Shown: positions 47,981 to 58,609, counted from the first letter of the stretch. The stretch is 64,000 nucleotides of DNA from Novosphingobium sp. PhB57 (GCF_004342985.1 NZ_SMBO01000001.1:62001-126000), one strand, 5' to 3'. Program-made: numbers and translations. Notes: a model not told the origin generated them from the letters alone.

Positions 47981-48838
47981 CTGCGCCCAGCGCTGACGCT
48001 TCTGGCTGGCGCGGCCATGCTCGCGGCCACACTCACGAGTTGCGGCGATTCGGCGGCGCCGCGCCGCGATCGCGCCATTGGTCTCTATACCAGCCTGCCC
48101 ATCGTCTGGGGCGAAAGCGGCGATGTGCGCGAATTGCTGGCGCCTGAGCGCGCCCGGCACTGGGCGCTTGCGCCGCTGGATGAGGCAGGCCGCCTGACCC
48201 CGCTCGACACGCTGGCCGGGCCGAACGGGCGATTGCCGCTCCCCTCGGGCGCGCTACTGGTACTGGCGCAGCCCCGCCCGCTTTCGCCGCAGGAAAACGT
48301 GGCGCTGGACCGCTGGGTGCGCGAGGGCGGGCATCTGCTGCTGTTCGCGGACCCCATGCTGACCATGCCGTCGCGCCACGCGCTGGGCGATCCTCGGCGG
48401 CCGCAGGACATGGTGCTGCTCTCTCCCATCCTGGCGCACTGGGGATTGGCGCTGGAGTTCGACGCGGGCCAGAGGGCCGGGGAACGCCTGGTCCAGACTT
48501 CCGCCGGGCCGCTTCCGGTCGACCTTGCGGGCCGGTTTCGCGCATCGGGGAATTCCGGGGAAGGACCATCGTCCTCGGGAATTTCGGGGAAAGCGGGGAG
48601 CGATGGGGACGGCGCCGTGTCGGCGGGAAAATCCGGGACCGGCGGGAAAAGCGGGGACGAGACTGCCTCCTGCCTTTACGAAGCGGATGGGGTTCTGGCG
48701 CGATGCAGGCTGGGAAAGGGCCGGATCCTGGCCATTTCCGACGCAGCCTTGCTGGAGGACCCCGAAGAGGTGCCCTCGCTGGACTTGCGGCGTAAAACGT
48801 TTGCCAGGCTCATCGAACAGGCAAAAAGTGGGGATTGA
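47981..48838 (+). CDS. Lipoprotein-like DUF4350-type protein with Gly/Ser insert
   Basis: About 285 residues if read from CTG 47981; the first ATG is 48017. Residues coded between these points (RPALTLLAGAA) complete a lipoprotein signal ending TLTSC, whereas a start at 48017 leaves only eight residues before the cysteine, so a non-ATG start is likely. The core LPIVWGESGD, HWALAPLDEAGRLTPLDTLAGP and REGGHLLLFADPML looks like DUF4350. Around residues 188-227 there is a Gly/Ser-rich low-complexity stretch coded by repeated GGGGA-type DNA. Function unknown; position next to dcw suggests an envelope role. Confidence 0.7.
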   Translation: MRPALTLLAGAAMLAATLTSCGDSAAPRRDRAIGLYTSLPIVWGESGDVRELLAPERARHWALAPLDEAGRLTPLDTLAGPNGRLPLPSGALLVLAQPRPLSPQENVALDRWVREGGHLLLFADPMLTMPSRHALGDPRRPQDMVLLSPILAHWGLALEFDAGQRAGERLVQTSAGPLPVDLAGRFRASGNSGEGPSSSGISGKAGSDGDGAVSAGKSGTGGKSGDETASCLYEADGVLARCRLGKGRILAISDAALLEDPEEVPSLDLRRKTFARLIEQAKSGD

Positions 48839-49152
48839 CGGGCAGGCCCGGGATCGATGCGGATATAAGGGAAAATCCGCGTAAAATCAGCGCTATCCAT
48901 GGTTTCGCAGGTCCTAACGGAACGGGACCTGGGATGACCCGTGCCTAAAATCCGAAGAAATCCGCCGATTAATTCCCTCTGATCCCCACATTTCCCTTTA
49001 ATCCCCAAAATTCCCGTTATAAAAGCATTGTCAATCGGAATGGCTGAGACTCGCCGTGTGCTGCTTGCAGTACCGGAACCCTGCCGCGTGAGCGCGTGGC
49101 GGGAGGGGTTGCTGTCATGCCCGAGAGGCAACCTTAGGGGCGAACAGGGACC
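48839..49152. other. 314-nt gap before mraZ: dcw promoter region and leader
   Basis: No gene. It contains the MraZ repeats (48974-49015), the -10 like TATAAA (49018-49023) and about 120 nt of leader with GAGAGGCAACC near its end. The first 130 nt after the upstream stop show no clear terminator. Confidence 0.6.
48974..49015 (-). promoter_or_regulatory. MraZ binding repeats overlapping the dcw promoter
   Basis: TCCC (GGGA on the minus strand) starts at 48974, 48983, 48993, 49002 and 49012: five copies spaced 9-10 bp, one per helical turn. MraZ is known to bind direct GGG-containing repeats of about 10 bp period upstream of its own gene. The array ends right before TATAAA at 49018, so binding would block transcription of the dcw cluster. 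Confidence 0.75.
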
Positions 49153-49650
49153 ATGGCTGGGCAGCCATACATCTACAACGGACAGGGCTTCTCGCTGCTA
49201 CGCGACAAGAACCGTTTCGTGCTGCCCAATGCATTTCGCGGCACTGTGCGCGAATCGAGCGGCAAGGACCTGCTCTGCCTGACCACCCATGACCGCTGGC
49301 CCTGCCTCGTCGGCTTCGGCCTCTCGCGCATTCAGGATTTCGAGCAGGAAATCCGCGAGCAGCAGGAAATGGCCGTCCGCGCGGGCAAGGACTTCGACGC
49401 GGAAAAGCGCGCCAGCGACATTTACGCCTCCTACGAAGTGCCGTTCGACGGCAGCGGCCGTTTCGTCCTGCCCGACGATCTCGGCGCGCTCGCCAATGTC
49501 TCCGACCAGCTCTACTTCCGCGGCAATGGCCGATTCTTCACGGTGTGGAGCCCGGAAAACCTCAACACGATGGACGATAGCTGGAAGGCGGCACAGACCG
49601 CCTGTGGCAGCCTTGCGGCCAAGGAACTTCAGAAAGCTTCGAAGAAATGA
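49153..49650 (+). CDS. mraZ: Transcriptional regulator MraZ
   Basis: 165 residues, slightly longer than the usual 145-150. Two AbrB/SpoVT-like halves: the first has [11 protein letters not shown] where the usual DxKGR is degenerate, the second has the intact [12 protein letters not shown]. It forms a ring and controls the dcw promoter. AGGGA stands 2-6 nt before ATG 49153. Its stop overlaps the rsmH start (ATGA). Confidence 0.92.
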   Translation: MAGQPYIYNGQGFSLLRDKNRFVLPNAFRGTVRESSGKDLLCLTTHDRWPCLVGFGLSRIQDFEQEIREQQEMAVRAGKDFDAEKRASDIYASYEVPFDGSGRFVLPDDLGALANVSDQLYFRGNGRFFTVWSPENLNTMDDSWKAAQTACGSLAAKELQKASKK

Positions 49651-50687
49651 GCGCCTCTCGCACCATACCCGAGGGCGTTCCCCACGTTCCGGTGCTCCTT
49701 GAGGAGGTCGTCGCCGCCCTGAACCCCCGGGGCGGCGACGTCATCGTCGACGGTACCCTGGGCGCGGGAGGCTATACCCGCCGCCTGCTCGATGCGGGGG
49801 CGACGGTTCATGCCTTCGACCGGGATCCCGATGCCATTGCTGCAATCGTGGATAACCGCGAAAAATGGCCGGAGCTGGACGCCGTTCCGCCCCGCCTCGT
49901 GTTGCACGCCCGGCGCTTCTCCGAAATGGTCGAGGGCCTTGCAGAAGCGGGAGTCGACAGCGTGGACGGCGTCGTCATGGATATCGGCGTGTCCTCGATG
50001 CAGCTCGACCAGGCGGAGCGGGGCTTCGCGTTCGGCGCCGATGGCCCGCTCGACATGCGCATGAGCCAGTCCGGGCTTTCCGCCGCCGACTTCGTGAACG
50101 AGGCGGACGAGGCGGAGATCGCCGACGTGCTCTACCTCTATGGCGAGGAACGCCAGTCGCGCCGGGTGGCGCGGGCGATCGTGGCCGCGCGGCCCATCGC
50201 GACCACGGGCGAACTCGCCAGCGTGGTGCGCAAGGCCGTGGGCTACAATCCCAATTACAAGGGAGCGTCGGCGCCGAAGGATCCGGCGACGCGCAGCTTC
50301 CAGGCGATCCGTATCCATGTGAACGGAGAGCTGGACGAACTCGACGCCGGGATGGAAGGGGCCGAAACGCTGCTGCACGCCGGGGGGCGGCTGGCGATCG
50401 TGACCTTCCACAGCCTTGAGGACCGCAAGGTCAAGCGCTTCCTGCGCGATGCCGCCGGCCAGGCCCAGAGCACTTCGCGGCACCTGCCGCAAGTCGCTTC
50501 GGGATCGCAGGCGACGTTCGAACATGTGGCGAAGGCGGTGCGGCCCGGGGAAGCGGAACTTGCCGCCAATCCCCGTTCCCGATCCGCAACCCTGCGCGCC
50601 GCGGTGCGCACGGAAGCCTCACCCAGAACGACTGGCCCCACGAAATCGGCCCGGAACGGCCGCGAAGACCCCAGGAGCGCCGCATGA
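49647..50687 (+). CDS. rsmH: 16S rRNA (cytosine(1402)-N(4))-methyltransferase
   Basis: 346 residues. SAM-binding [10 protein letters not shown] at 35-44, [29 protein letters not shown] and the late motif [17 protein letters not shown] are all RsmH hallmarks. It methylates C1402 in the ribosomal P site. Overlaps mraZ and ftsL by 4 nt each. Confidence 0.95.
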   Translation: MSASRTIPEGVPHVPVLLEEVVAALNPRGGDVIVDGTLGAGGYTRRLLDAGATVHAFDRDPDAIAAIVDNREKWPELDAVPPRLVLHARRFSEMVEGLAEAGVDSVDGVVMDIGVSSMQLDQAERGFAFGADGPLDMRMSQSGLSAADFVNEADEAEIADVLYLYGEERQSRRVARAIVAARPIATTGELASVVRKAVGYNPNYKGASAPKDPATRSFQAIRIHVNGELDELDAGMEGAETLLHAGGRLAIVTFHSLEDRKVKRFLRDAAGQAQSTSRHLPQVASGSQATFEHVAKAVRPGEAELAANPRSRSATLRAAVRTEASPRTTGPTKSARNGREDPRSAA

Positions 50688-51244
50688 ACCTCACTCGCGA
50701 TCGCGTCCATTCGATCGGATGGATTTCCGTGCTGCTGGTCTGCGGGGCGCTGACGATCGGCCTGACGCTGCGTGTCAACGCGGTGAAGAGCCAGGTTCAC
50801 GATACCGAGAAGCGGATCGTGTGGGTGCAGCAGGACATCAACTTCCTGGAAACGGAATTCCAGACCCGTTCGAACCAGCAGGCGCTCAAGGAACTGAACG
50901 ACGTCGAGTTCGGCTACAAGGCGCCGACCGCGGGCCAGTACATCGAGGGCGAGCGCCAGCTTGCCGCGCTGGGCATGCCGGTGGGGCCGGGTGCGCCGGC
51001 GCCGATCCGCTATGCCAATGCCGACAAGACCGGCGAGGGCACCCAAGCGGAGGGCGGCAACGGCGGACTGCTGGCCATGGTGTCGCCGGTCTCCGGCGCC
51101 ACGGCCGCTGCCATCGCCCAGGGCGAAGCCAAGGGCGCGGGCGGCAAGAACCGCGATCCCGAGCGTGACCAGATGGCGCGCGATGCCGCCGCGCTGGGCA
51201 GCCGCCTGGCGCGCATCGAAGTGGCGGAGGCCGCCCAGCAGTGA
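50684..51244 (+). CDS. ftsL: Cell division protein FtsL
   Basis: 186 residues. One membrane helix at about 12-30 ([19 protein letters not shown]) followed by a coiled coil (about 33-72) as in FtsL. The C-terminal 110 residues are a Gly/Ala-rich extension beyond the usual length of about 120, a variation seen in sphingomonads. It bridges FtsB and FtsI/FtsW in the divisome. AGGAG precedes ATG 50684; its stop overlaps ftsI as GTGA. Confidence 0.85.
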   Translation: MNLTRDRVHSIGWISVLLVCGALTIGLTLRVNAVKSQVHDTEKRIVWVQQDINFLETEFQTRSNQQALKELNDVEFGYKAPTAGQYIEGERQLAALGMPVGPGAPAPIRYANADKTGEGTQAEGGNGGLLAMVSPVSGATAAAIAQGEAKGAGGKNRDPERDQMARDAAALGSRLARIEVAEAAQQ

Positions 51245-53016
51245 ACGCTCCGGCCTTCCCGATCGGAGCGATCCCCACCACGGTTTCCACCGGCCGGCGC
51301 AAGCTGTTCAACGTCCGTCAGCAGTCGCTGCTGACGGCGAAGATGCGCACGCTCTGGATTCTGGGGGTGTTCACGCTCATCGGGCTTCTGGCCTTCTTCC
51401 GCATCGTCTACCTGGGTGTGACCGGTCCGTCCGTGCGCGGAGGCGACCTTTCCGACTTGCTGATCCCGCAGCGCGGCGAGATCGTGGACCGCAACGGCGT
51501 GCCCCTCGCGCGCGAATTCCGTACTTATTCGCTCTGGTTCAACCCCAAGGCGATGACCGAGGGATCTTCGCTGGTCCACACCCCGGCCGAGATCGCCGAT
51601 GGGCTGATCCGCATCTTCCCCGATCTCGACCGCGCCGAACTGATCGCCAAGCTCTCGTCCGACAAGCCGGGCTACTTGCGCAAGTCGATCCTCCCGGAGG
51701 ACGCCAACAAGGTCCACGCCCTGGGTGAGCCGGCGCTCGAATATCCGCAGGAAGCCACGCGCTTCTATCCGCAAGGGTCCATGGCGGCCTCGGTGCTGGG
51801 CTATGTCGATACGTTCGGCAAGGGCCAGGTCGGCATGGAAGAGGCGTTCGACAAGCAGCTTACCAGCCCCGAAGGCCGCGAGACCCCGGCCGTGCTCTCG
51901 ATCGACTTCCGCGTGCAGAGCGCGCTGGAAGACGAACTCGGCAAGGGCATGGCGCTGAGCAAGGCCAAGGGTGCGGCAGGCGTGATCCTCGATGTCGACA
52001 CCGGGGAGATCCTGGCGCTGGCCTCCTTGCCCTCGTTCGATCCCAACCACGTCCAGCCCAGCGACCTCGTCATCACCGAGGAGCAGGCCAAGGCCGGAGA
52101 CGTGCCGCGCGGCTTCAACCGCGTGACCAACCAGGTCTATGAACTCGGCTCCACCTTCAAGCCGATCACCGTCGCGGCCGCACTCGATGCCGGCACGATC
52201 ACCGACTTGCGCCGCCGCTGGCCGGCCACGCCGCTCCACGTCGGCAAGTTCACGATTCACGACCTGCACAACTACGGCAGCTCGCTCAACGTGCTGGAAA
52301 CGCTGATCCATTCGTCGAACACGGTCACCGCGCATATCGCGGACGAACTCGGCGGCGAGCGGCTCAAGAAGACGATGGAATCGCTGTCGATGAACCAGCG
52401 GCCTTATGTCGAACTGCCGGCGCGCGGCTTCCCTCTCTGGCCGCGGGGCGAGTGGCCGCGCCTGCGCACCATGACGGTCGCCTATGGCCACGGTATCGCG
52501 GTCACTCCGCTGCATCTGGCCAATGCCTATGCCGCGCTCGTCAACGGCGGCATCTGGCGCCCGACCACCCTGAAAAAGCTGGAGCCTTCGCAGGTTCCGG
52601 CAGGACGCCGCGTGTTCACCGCCGCCACGAGCGCCCGCATGCGCCAGCTCCTGCGCATGATCGTGTCCTACGGCACGGGCCGCAAGGCCGACGCGCCGGG
52701 CTTCCGCGTGGGCGGCAAGACCGGCTCGGCCGAAAAGCCCGGCGTCGGCGGCTATCGCAAGCACTCGCTGGTGGCGACGTTCGCCGCGGCTTTCCCGATG
52801 GACCGCCCGCGCTATGTCGTCATTGCCATGATGGACGAGCCGCAGGGCACGGAAGCCACCTCGTTCCAGCGCACTGCGGCCTGGAACTCGGCACCGGTGA
52901 TCCAGCGCGTCGTCCCGCGCATCGGCCCGCTGCTGGGCGTCATGCCCGACGAAACGCGCGACATCGACATTTCCGACCTCAAGCCCCTGATCCCCGCCGG
53001 AACCGCTGAAGAGTGA
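51241..53016 (+). CDS. ftsI: Division-specific penicillin-binding protein 3
   Basis: 591 residues from GTG 51241. Membrane anchor at about 37-57, pedestal domain, then the transpeptidase with STFK at 304-307 (Ser304 nucleophile), SSN at 358-360 and KTG at 493-495. It cross-links septal peptidoglycan together with FtsW. The 4-nt overlap with ftsL couples translation. Confidence 0.95.
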   Translation: MNAPAFPIGAIPTTVSTGRRKLFNVRQQSLLTAKMRTLWILGVFTLIGLLAFFRIVYLGVTGPSVRGGDLSDLLIPQRGEIVDRNGVPLAREFRTYSLWFNPKAMTEGSSLVHTPAEIADGLIRIFPDLDRAELIAKLSSDKPGYLRKSILPEDANKVHALGEPALEYPQEATRFYPQGSMAASVLGYVDTFGKGQVGMEEAFDKQLTSPEGRETPAVLSIDFRVQSALEDELGKGMALSKAKGAAGVILDVDTGEILALASLPSFDPNHVQPSDLVITEEQAKAGDVPRGFNRVTNQVYELGSTFKPITVAAALDAGTITDLRRRWPATPLHVGKFTIHDLHNYGSSLNVLETLIHSSNTVTAHIADELGGERLKKTMESLSMNQRPYVELPARGFPLWPRGEWPRLRTMTVAYGHGIAVTPLHLANAYAALVNGGIWRPTTLKKLEPSQVPAGRRVFTAATSARMRQLLRMIVSYGTGRKADAPGFRVGGKTGSAEKPGVGGYRKHSLVATFAAAFPMDRPRYVVIAMMDEPQGTEATSFQRTAAWNSAPVIQRVVPRIGPLLGVMPDETRDIDISDLKPLIPAGTAEE

Positions 53017-53026
53017 GCCTCGAAGA

Positions 53027-54526
53027 ATGAAATTGACTGCCCTCTGCGCCGCTGCCGGCATCCCTCTTGCCGAGGGTTCTCTTTCGGCCAGCAATCTTGC
53101 GGGCAGTGCAGACGAGACGGGCAATGTCACCGGCTTTGCCATCGACCACCGCAAAGTCGCGCCCGGCACGGTTTTCGGCGCTTTTCGCGGTACGAAGTTC
53201 AATGGCGAGGACTACATCGCCGCCGCCGTCAAGGCCGGCGCCATTGCCGTGGTGGCGCATCCCGATGCCAAAGTCGAAGGCGCCGTCCATTTCGCCGATC
53301 CCGAGCCGCGCCGCCTGTTCGCGCGCCTCGCCGCGCCGTTCTTCCAGCCGGTTCCCGAGACCCTGGTGGCCGTCACCGGCACGAACGGCAAGACCTCGAC
53401 GGTCGAGCTGACGCGCCAGATCTGGCGCATGGCGGGCCAACGCGCGGCCTCGATCGGCACGCTGGGCGTCACCACGAGCGACGAAACCGTCTCGACCGGG
53501 CTGACCACGCCCGACATCGTCACGTTCCTCGCCAACCTGACCGGCCTCGCGCGGGAGGGCGTCACTCATGTCGCCTACGAGGCGTCCAGCCACGGCCTTT
53601 CGCAGTACCGGATCGAGGGACCGCGCGTTTCGGTGGGCGCCTTCACCAATCTCTCGCGCGACCATCTCGATTATCATGCCGACATGGACGATTACTTCGC
53701 GGCGAAGATGCGCCTGTTCGACGAAGTGGTCGTCGATGGCGGCACCGCCGTGATCTGGGCCGACGATGCCTGGTCGGACAAAGCCATTGCCCATGCCGAA
53801 AGGCGCGGGCTCAAGACGTTCACCGTGGGTGCCAAGGGCACCAGCATCCGCCTCTCGGGTCGCAAGCCGGGCGGACTCGGCCAGAAGCTGGAGCTCGAGC
53901 ATGAGGGCAAAGCCTACGTGCTCGAGCTTCCGCTCATCGGTGCCTACCAGGCCGCCAATGCGCTGGTGGCGGCAGGGCTGGTGCTGGCCAGCGGCGGCGA
54001 TGCCCATACGACTTTCGATGCCCTGAAGCGCCTCGTCACCGTGCGCGGGCGGCTTGAGCGCGCCGCGATTTCCTCGGTAGGCGCGCCGGTCTATGTCGAC
54101 TATGCGCATACGCCAGACGCGCTGGAAGCGGCTATCGCGGCGCTCCGTCCCCATGTGGAAGGGCGCCTGATCGTCGTCTTCGGCGCCGGCGGCGACCGCG
54201 ACCAGGGGAAGCGGCCGGACATGGGCCGCGTGGCCAGCGAAGGCGCGGACGTGGCGATCGTCACTGACGACAATCCGCGCGGCGAGGATCCAGCGGCGAT
54301 CCGCGCGATGGTCCTGGCCGGAATGGGCAAGGATGCGCGGGAAATCGGTGACCGGCGCGAGGCGATCGGCGCGGCCATCGCCGAGGCTGGACGGGGGGAC
54401 ATCGTCCTCATCGCGGGCAAGGGGCATGAACAGGGGCAGATCATCGGCAGCGGCGACTCCGTGCGCGTCCTGCCATTCGACGACGTAACCGTGGCCAGGG
54501 AAATGTCTGGTCCGCAGGGAAGGTAG
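53027..54526 (+). CDS. murE: UDP-MurNAc-L-Ala-D-Glu:meso-diaminopimelate ligase
   Basis: 499 residues. P-loop GTNGKT at 118-123, and DNPR at 415-418, the motif that selects meso-diaminopimelate over lysine. FGAGGDRDQGKRPDMG is the C-terminal domain signature. Third step of the stem-peptide pathway in the cytoplasm. ATG 53027 lies 10 nt after ftsI. Confidence 0.95.
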   Translation: MKLTALCAAAGIPLAEGSLSASNLAGSADETGNVTGFAIDHRKVAPGTVFGAFRGTKFNGEDYIAAAVKAGAIAVVAHPDAKVEGAVHFADPEPRRLFARLAAPFFQPVPETLVAVTGTNGKTSTVELTRQIWRMAGQRAASIGTLGVTTSDETVSTGLTTPDIVTFLANLTGLAREGVTHVAYEASSHGLSQYRIEGPRVSVGAFTNLSRDHLDYHADMDDYFAAKMRLFDEVVVDGGTAVIWADDAWSDKAIAHAERRGLKTFTVGAKGTSIRLSGRKPGGLGQKLELEHEGKAYVLELPLIGAYQAANALVAAGLVLASGGDAHTTFDALKRLVTVRGRLERAAISSVGAPVYVDYAHTPDALEAAIAALRPHVEGRLIVVFGAGGDRDQGKRPDMGRVASEGADVAIVTDDNPRGEDPAAIRAMVLAGMGKDAREIGDRREAIGAAIAEAGRGDIVLIAGKGHEQGQIIGSGDSVRVLPFDDVTVAREMSGPQGR

Positions 54527-54530
54527 TGCG

Positions 54531-56108
54531 ATGAATGCTGTAGCCCGGATCCTCGATTGGCCCAGTGATTCGATCGGGGGAAGCGACGCCGCGGAGGAGA
54601 ACCCGCTGGCCCCGTCGACGCAAGGCCTGTGGGATTCCGCCACGCTTGCGCGGGTGCTCAAGGGTGCGGCCAGCAGCGAGTTCACCGTCTCCGGCGTAGA
54701 GATCGACAGCCGCGACGTTCAGCCCGGAGACTTGTTCTTCGCGCTCAAGGGTGAGGCCATGGACGGCCACCGCTTCGTCGAGGGGGCTTTCGCCAAGGGT
54801 GCGGCGGCGGCCGTGGTCGACCGGCCGGTCGATGGGCCGCACATCCTGGTGGAGAACACCACCGAGGCGCTGGAACTGCTCGGAAACGCCGGCCGCCTGC
54901 GTGCCCGCGGCCCGATTATCGGCGTGACCGGGTCGGTCGGCAAGACCGGCGTCAAGGAAGCGATCTGGGCCGCGCTCGACCGCGCCAGCCGGGGCGATGC
55001 CCATCGCTCGGTCAAGAGCTACAACAACCACGTCGGCGTCCCGCTCAGCCTGGCGCGCATGCCGGCGCGCGCCCGTTTCGGCATCTTCGAAATGGGCATG
55101 AACCACGCGGGCGAGATCGCCGGGCTGACCCGGCAGGTCCGTCCAGGCGTCGCCGTCATCACCACCATCGCGCCGGCCCATATCGAGATGCTGGGCTCGA
55201 TGGAGGCCATTGCCGATGCCAAGGCGGAGATATTCGAAGGGCTGGAAGAGGGCGGGATCGCCGTGATTCCGGCCGACAGCCCCTATTTCAACCGGCTGAA
55301 GGAAGCCGCGGTCGCCGTCGGCGCGCAAGTCGTTTCCTTCGGCAAGGCCCGCGACGCCGACGTCCGTCTGCTGGACGCGGTGCCGGCGATTGGCGGCGGC
55401 TCCCTGGTGACCATCGACATGGGCGACCGGCGCGTCTGCTATACCGTCGCGTCGCCCGGCGAACATCATGTGATCAATTCCCTTGCGGTCATGGCCGCAG
55501 TGCGCGGGGTGAAAGGTGACCTTGGCGCTGCAGGCGTGGCGCTCGCCGAAATGGGCGGGCTGCCGGGCCGGGGCGCGCGACTGGAAATCGACGTTCCGGG
55601 TGGGGAGCCCGACGTCGATGCCGATGCAGCCGGTCGCCGCCCCGCGTCGCCCCGCAATGGCGGCAAGGCGCTGCTGATCGACGAGAGCTACAACGCCAAT
55701 CCGGCCTCGATGCGGGCGACGCTCGACCAGCTCGGGCGCACCCCCGCGCATCGCCGCATCGCCGTGCTGGGTGCGATGAAGGAACTGGGCAGCCACGGCC
55801 CGGATTACCACGCCGCGCTGGCCGGTCCGATCCGGGAGGCGGGAGTCGATTACGCCGTGCTGGTGGGCGAGGAGATGGCCCCGCTCGCCCAAGCTCTTGA
55901 AGCCGCCGAACATTCAGGGGAACTGGGGAAATCCGCTAGTCTTCCGCTTGGCAAGACGGTGCCCTTCGCGCATTGCCTGAGCGTGCGGGAAGCCGTGGAT
56001 GCACTGCGCGAATTCGGTCTCGAACGGGATGACGTCATCCTGGTCAAAGGCTCGAATTCGGTGGGCCTGTCTTCCCTCGTGAACGCGCTCGACAAACAGG
56101 AAGGGTAG
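54531..56108 (+). CDS. murF: UDP-MurNAc-tripeptide:D-Ala-D-Ala ligase
   Basis: 525 residues, longer than the usual 450-480. P-loop GSVGKT at 134-139, [11 protein letters not shown] and [12 protein letters not shown] are typical MurF motifs. The extra length is an N-terminal leader of about 32 residues with no family match and an insert near residues 360-380 ([15 protein letters not shown]). It adds D-Ala-D-Ala to the tripeptide. Starts 4 nt after murE. Confidence 0.94.
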   Translation: MNAVARILDWPSDSIGGSDAAEENPLAPSTQGLWDSATLARVLKGAASSEFTVSGVEIDSRDVQPGDLFFALKGEAMDGHRFVEGAFAKGAAAAVVDRPVDGPHILVENTTEALELLGNAGRLRARGPIIGVTGSVGKTGVKEAIWAALDRASRGDAHRSVKSYNNHVGVPLSLARMPARARFGIFEMGMNHAGEIAGLTRQVRPGVAVITTIAPAHIEMLGSMEAIADAKAEIFEGLEEGGIAVIPADSPYFNRLKEAAVAVGAQVVSFGKARDADVRLLDAVPAIGGGSLVTIDMGDRRVCYTVASPGEHHVINSLAVMAAVRGVKGDLGAAGVALAEMGGLPGRGARLEIDVPGGEPDVDADAAGRRPASPRNGGKALLIDESYNANPASMRATLDQLGRTPAHRRIAVLGAMKELGSHGPDYHAALAGPIREAGVDYAVLVGEEMAPLAQALEAAEHSGELGKSASLPLGKTVPFAHCLSVREAVDALREFGLERDDVILVKGSNSVGLSSLVNALDKQEG

Positions 56109-56124
56109 GGGGCAACCCCGCAAG

Positions 56125-57195
56125 ATGCTGTATCTCATCGCAGATTGGTTCCATTACGAGGGACTGTCCAACCTCTTCCGCTACCAGACGTTCCGTTCCG
56201 GCGCGGCGCTGATGACGGCGCTGGGCCTTGGCCTGCTGATCGGTCCGCGCTTCATCAACATGCTGCGCGTGCGCCAGGGCAAGGGCCAGCCGATCCGCGA
56301 AGACGGCCCGCAGAGCCACCTTGCCAAGCGCGGCACCCCCACGATGGGCGGGCTGATGATCCTCACCGCGCTGGTCAGTTCGATGATCCTGTTCATGGAC
56401 GTGACCAACCCCTTCGTCTGGGCCTGCGTGGCCGTGACCGTGGGCTTCGGGATCATCGGGTTCCTGGACGACTATGACAAGGTCGCCAAGCGCAGCACCG
56501 CCGGCCTGTCGAGCAAGTTGCGCCTGGGGCTGGAGTTCGTGGTGGCGGGCATCGCCTCGTACATCATCGTCAGCCAGCTCAACACCAACCTCTATGTTCC
56601 TTTCCTGTCGGGCCGCTACATTCCGCTCGGGCCGTTCTACTACGTCTTCGCGGCCGTGGTGATCGTGGGCGCGGGCAATGCCGTGAACCTGACCGACGGC
56701 CTGGACGGACTGGCGACGATGCCGGTCATCATCGCAGCGGGTACTTTCGCGATCATCTGCTACCTGGCGGGCCGCGTCGACTACGCCAATTACCTCGGCA
56801 TTCCGCACGTTCCGCGCGCGGGTGAACTCGCCGTGTTCTGCGCCGGGATCATCGGCGCCTGCCTTGCCTTCCTCTGGTTCAATGCCCCGCCCGCGGCCGT
56901 CTTCATGGGCGATACCGGCAGCCTCGCCCTCGGCGGCGCACTCGGCGCCATTGCCGTGGCCGCGCACCACGAGATCGTGCTGGCCATCGTCGGCGGGCTG
57001 TTCGTGCTGGAAGCGGCTTCGGTCATCATCCAGGTGTTCTGGTTCAAGCGCACCGGCCGCCGCGTGTTCCGCATGGCGCCGATCCATCACCATTTCGAGC
57101 AGAAGGGCTGGAAGGAATCGACCGTCGTGATCCGCTTCTGGATCATTTCGATCGTCCTTGCCGTCCTCGGCCTCTCCACGCTCAAGCTGCGATAA
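56125..57195 (+). CDS. mraY: Phospho-MurNAc-pentapeptide transferase
   Basis: 356 residues with 10 membrane helices. FLDDYDK carries the catalytic Asp pair, [12 protein letters not shown] the third Asp, and [12 protein letters not shown] the conserved His cluster. It forms lipid I from UDP-MurNAc-pentapeptide and undecaprenyl phosphate. ATG 56125, 16 nt after murF. Confidence 0.96.
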   Translation: MLYLIADWFHYEGLSNLFRYQTFRSGAALMTALGLGLLIGPRFINMLRVRQGKGQPIREDGPQSHLAKRGTPTMGGLMILTALVSSMILFMDVTNPFVWACVAVTVGFGIIGFLDDYDKVAKRSTAGLSSKLRLGLEFVVAGIASYIIVSQLNTNLYVPFLSGRYIPLGPFYYVFAAVVIVGAGNAVNLTDGLDGLATMPVIIAAGTFAIICYLAGRVDYANYLGIPHVPRAGELAVFCAGIIGACLAFLWFNAPPAAVFMGDTGSLALGGALGAIAVAAHHEIVLAIVGGLFVLEAASVIIQVFWFKRTGRRVFRMAPIHHHFEQKGWKESTVVIRFWIISIVLAVLGLSTLKLR

Positions 57196-57208
57196 GGGGC
57201 GCCGGGTC

Positions 57209-58609
57209 TTGATCGTCTCCCCCGCCTTTGCCGGAAAGCGCTACGCGGTGCTCGGACTCGCGCGCTCCGGACTCACGGCGGTGGAGACGCTGCTGGCCAG
57301 CGGCGCCCACGTCATGGCCTGGGATTCGCGCGAAGAGCCGCGCCACGCCCTCTGCGCGCGCCGTCACGAGGAAAGCATCGAAGTCGCGGACCCCGTCACC
57401 GCCGACCTGACGGGCTATGACGGTGTGGTCGTCTCGCCGGGCGTACCGCTCAACAAGCACCCGATCGCCGAAGCCGCGCGCCGCCACGGCGTGCCGGTGA
57501 TCGGCGATATCGAGCTTTTCGCGCTCGCCCGCGGCAGCCTTCCCGCGCACCGCGTCGTCGGCATAACCGGCACTAACGGCAAGTCGACCACGACGTCGCT
57601 GGTCTGCCACCTGCTGGAAAGCGCCGGTGTGCCCACCCGCGTCGGCGGCAATATCGGCGTGCCGGTGCTGGGCGAAGATCCGCTGCCGGAGGGCGGCGTC
57701 TATGTGCTGGAGCTGTCCAGCTACCAGATCGATCTCACCCGCAGCCTGGACTGTGACGTGGCCGCGCTGCTCAACATCACGCCGGACCATCTCGACCGCT
57801 ATGACGGGTTCGAGGCTTATGCCATGTCCAAGGCGCGCCTCTTCGCGATGCAGGACGCCGCGCGCCCCGCCATCTTCGGCACCGGCGACCGCGAGACCTC
57901 CGACATTGCCGAGACCGAGGAACTGCGCCGCGCGCCCGGCGCCGTCCGCCGCGTCGGCGGGCAGGACCTTGCGCCGCTCCAGAAGGACTGGCCCTCGCTG
58001 CAAGGCCCGCACAACCTGCAGAACGCCGCCGTGGCTGTCGCCATCGTCGAGGCCCTGGGCATTCCCGCGGAGCAGTGGCAGCCCGCGCTGCGCACCTTCA
58101 GCGGGTTGCCGCACCGCATGGAGCGCGTGGCCGAGGCCGGCGGCGTGCTCTACATCAACGACAGCAAGGCGACCAACCCGGCCTCGACCGCACCGGCGCT
58201 GGCCGCGTTTCCGCCCGATCCCGAGCCGCGCCTCCACTGGATTCTCGGCGGTCTTCCCAAGGGCGACGACCTTGACGAATGCGCGCCGTTCTTCGGCAAT
58301 GTCGCGGCTGCCTATACCATCGGCGATGCCGGGCCGCGCTTCGCCGAAATCCTCGCCCCTTACACCGAAGTGCACCGCAGTGAGATGATGGCCGAAGCCA
58401 TCCGCGATGCGATGACCCGCGCCAGACCGGGCGACGTCATCATGCTTTCGCCCGCCTGTGCCAGCTTCGACCAGTTCCGCGACTACGAAGCGCGCGGACT
58501 GGCCTTCCGCCAGATCGTCGAGGCTCTGCTCGAACTTCATGGCGAGCAGGAGCAGGGCGCATCCGCCGATACGCCCGAGGGTGAAGGCGAAGATGGGGTG
58601 AAGCACTGA
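57209..58609 (+). CDS. murD: UDP-MurNAc-L-alanine:D-glutamate ligase
   Basis: 466 residues from TTG 57209, the only start that gives a normal MurD N-terminus (VSPAFAGKRYAVLGLARSG). P-loop GTNGKS at 121-126, ITPDHLDRY, and the C-terminal GGLPKGDDLDE. An AGGGG lies about 10 nt upstream of the TTG. Its stop shares one base with the ftsW start (TGATG). Confidence 0.93.
   Translation: MIVSPAFAGKRYAVLGLARSGLTAVETLLASGAHVMAWDSREEPRHALCARRHEESIEVADPVTADLTGYDGVVVSPGVPLNKHPIAEAARRHGVPVIGDIELFALARGSLPAHRVVGITGTNGKSTTTSLVCHLLESAGVPTRVGGNIGVPVLGEDPLPEGGVYVLELSSYQIDLTRSLDCDVAALLNITPDHLDRYDGFEAYAMSKARLFAMQDAARPAIFGTGDRETSDIAETEELRRAPGAVRRVGGQDLAPLQKDWPSLQGPHNLQNAAVAVAIVEALGIPAEQWQPALRTFSGLPHRMERVAEAGGVLYINDSKATNPASTAPALAAFPPDPEPRLHWILGGLPKGDDLDECAPFFGNVAAAYTIGDAGPRFAEILAPYTEVHRSEMMAEAIRDAMTRARPGDVIMLSPACASFDQFRDYEARGLAFRQIVEALLELHGEQEQGASADTPEGEGEDGVKH

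Noticed and set aside
48538..48660. CRISPR-like repeat
   Set aside because: The GGGGA units are short, irregular and inside a translated Gly/Ser stretch; there are no constant repeats or unique spacers.
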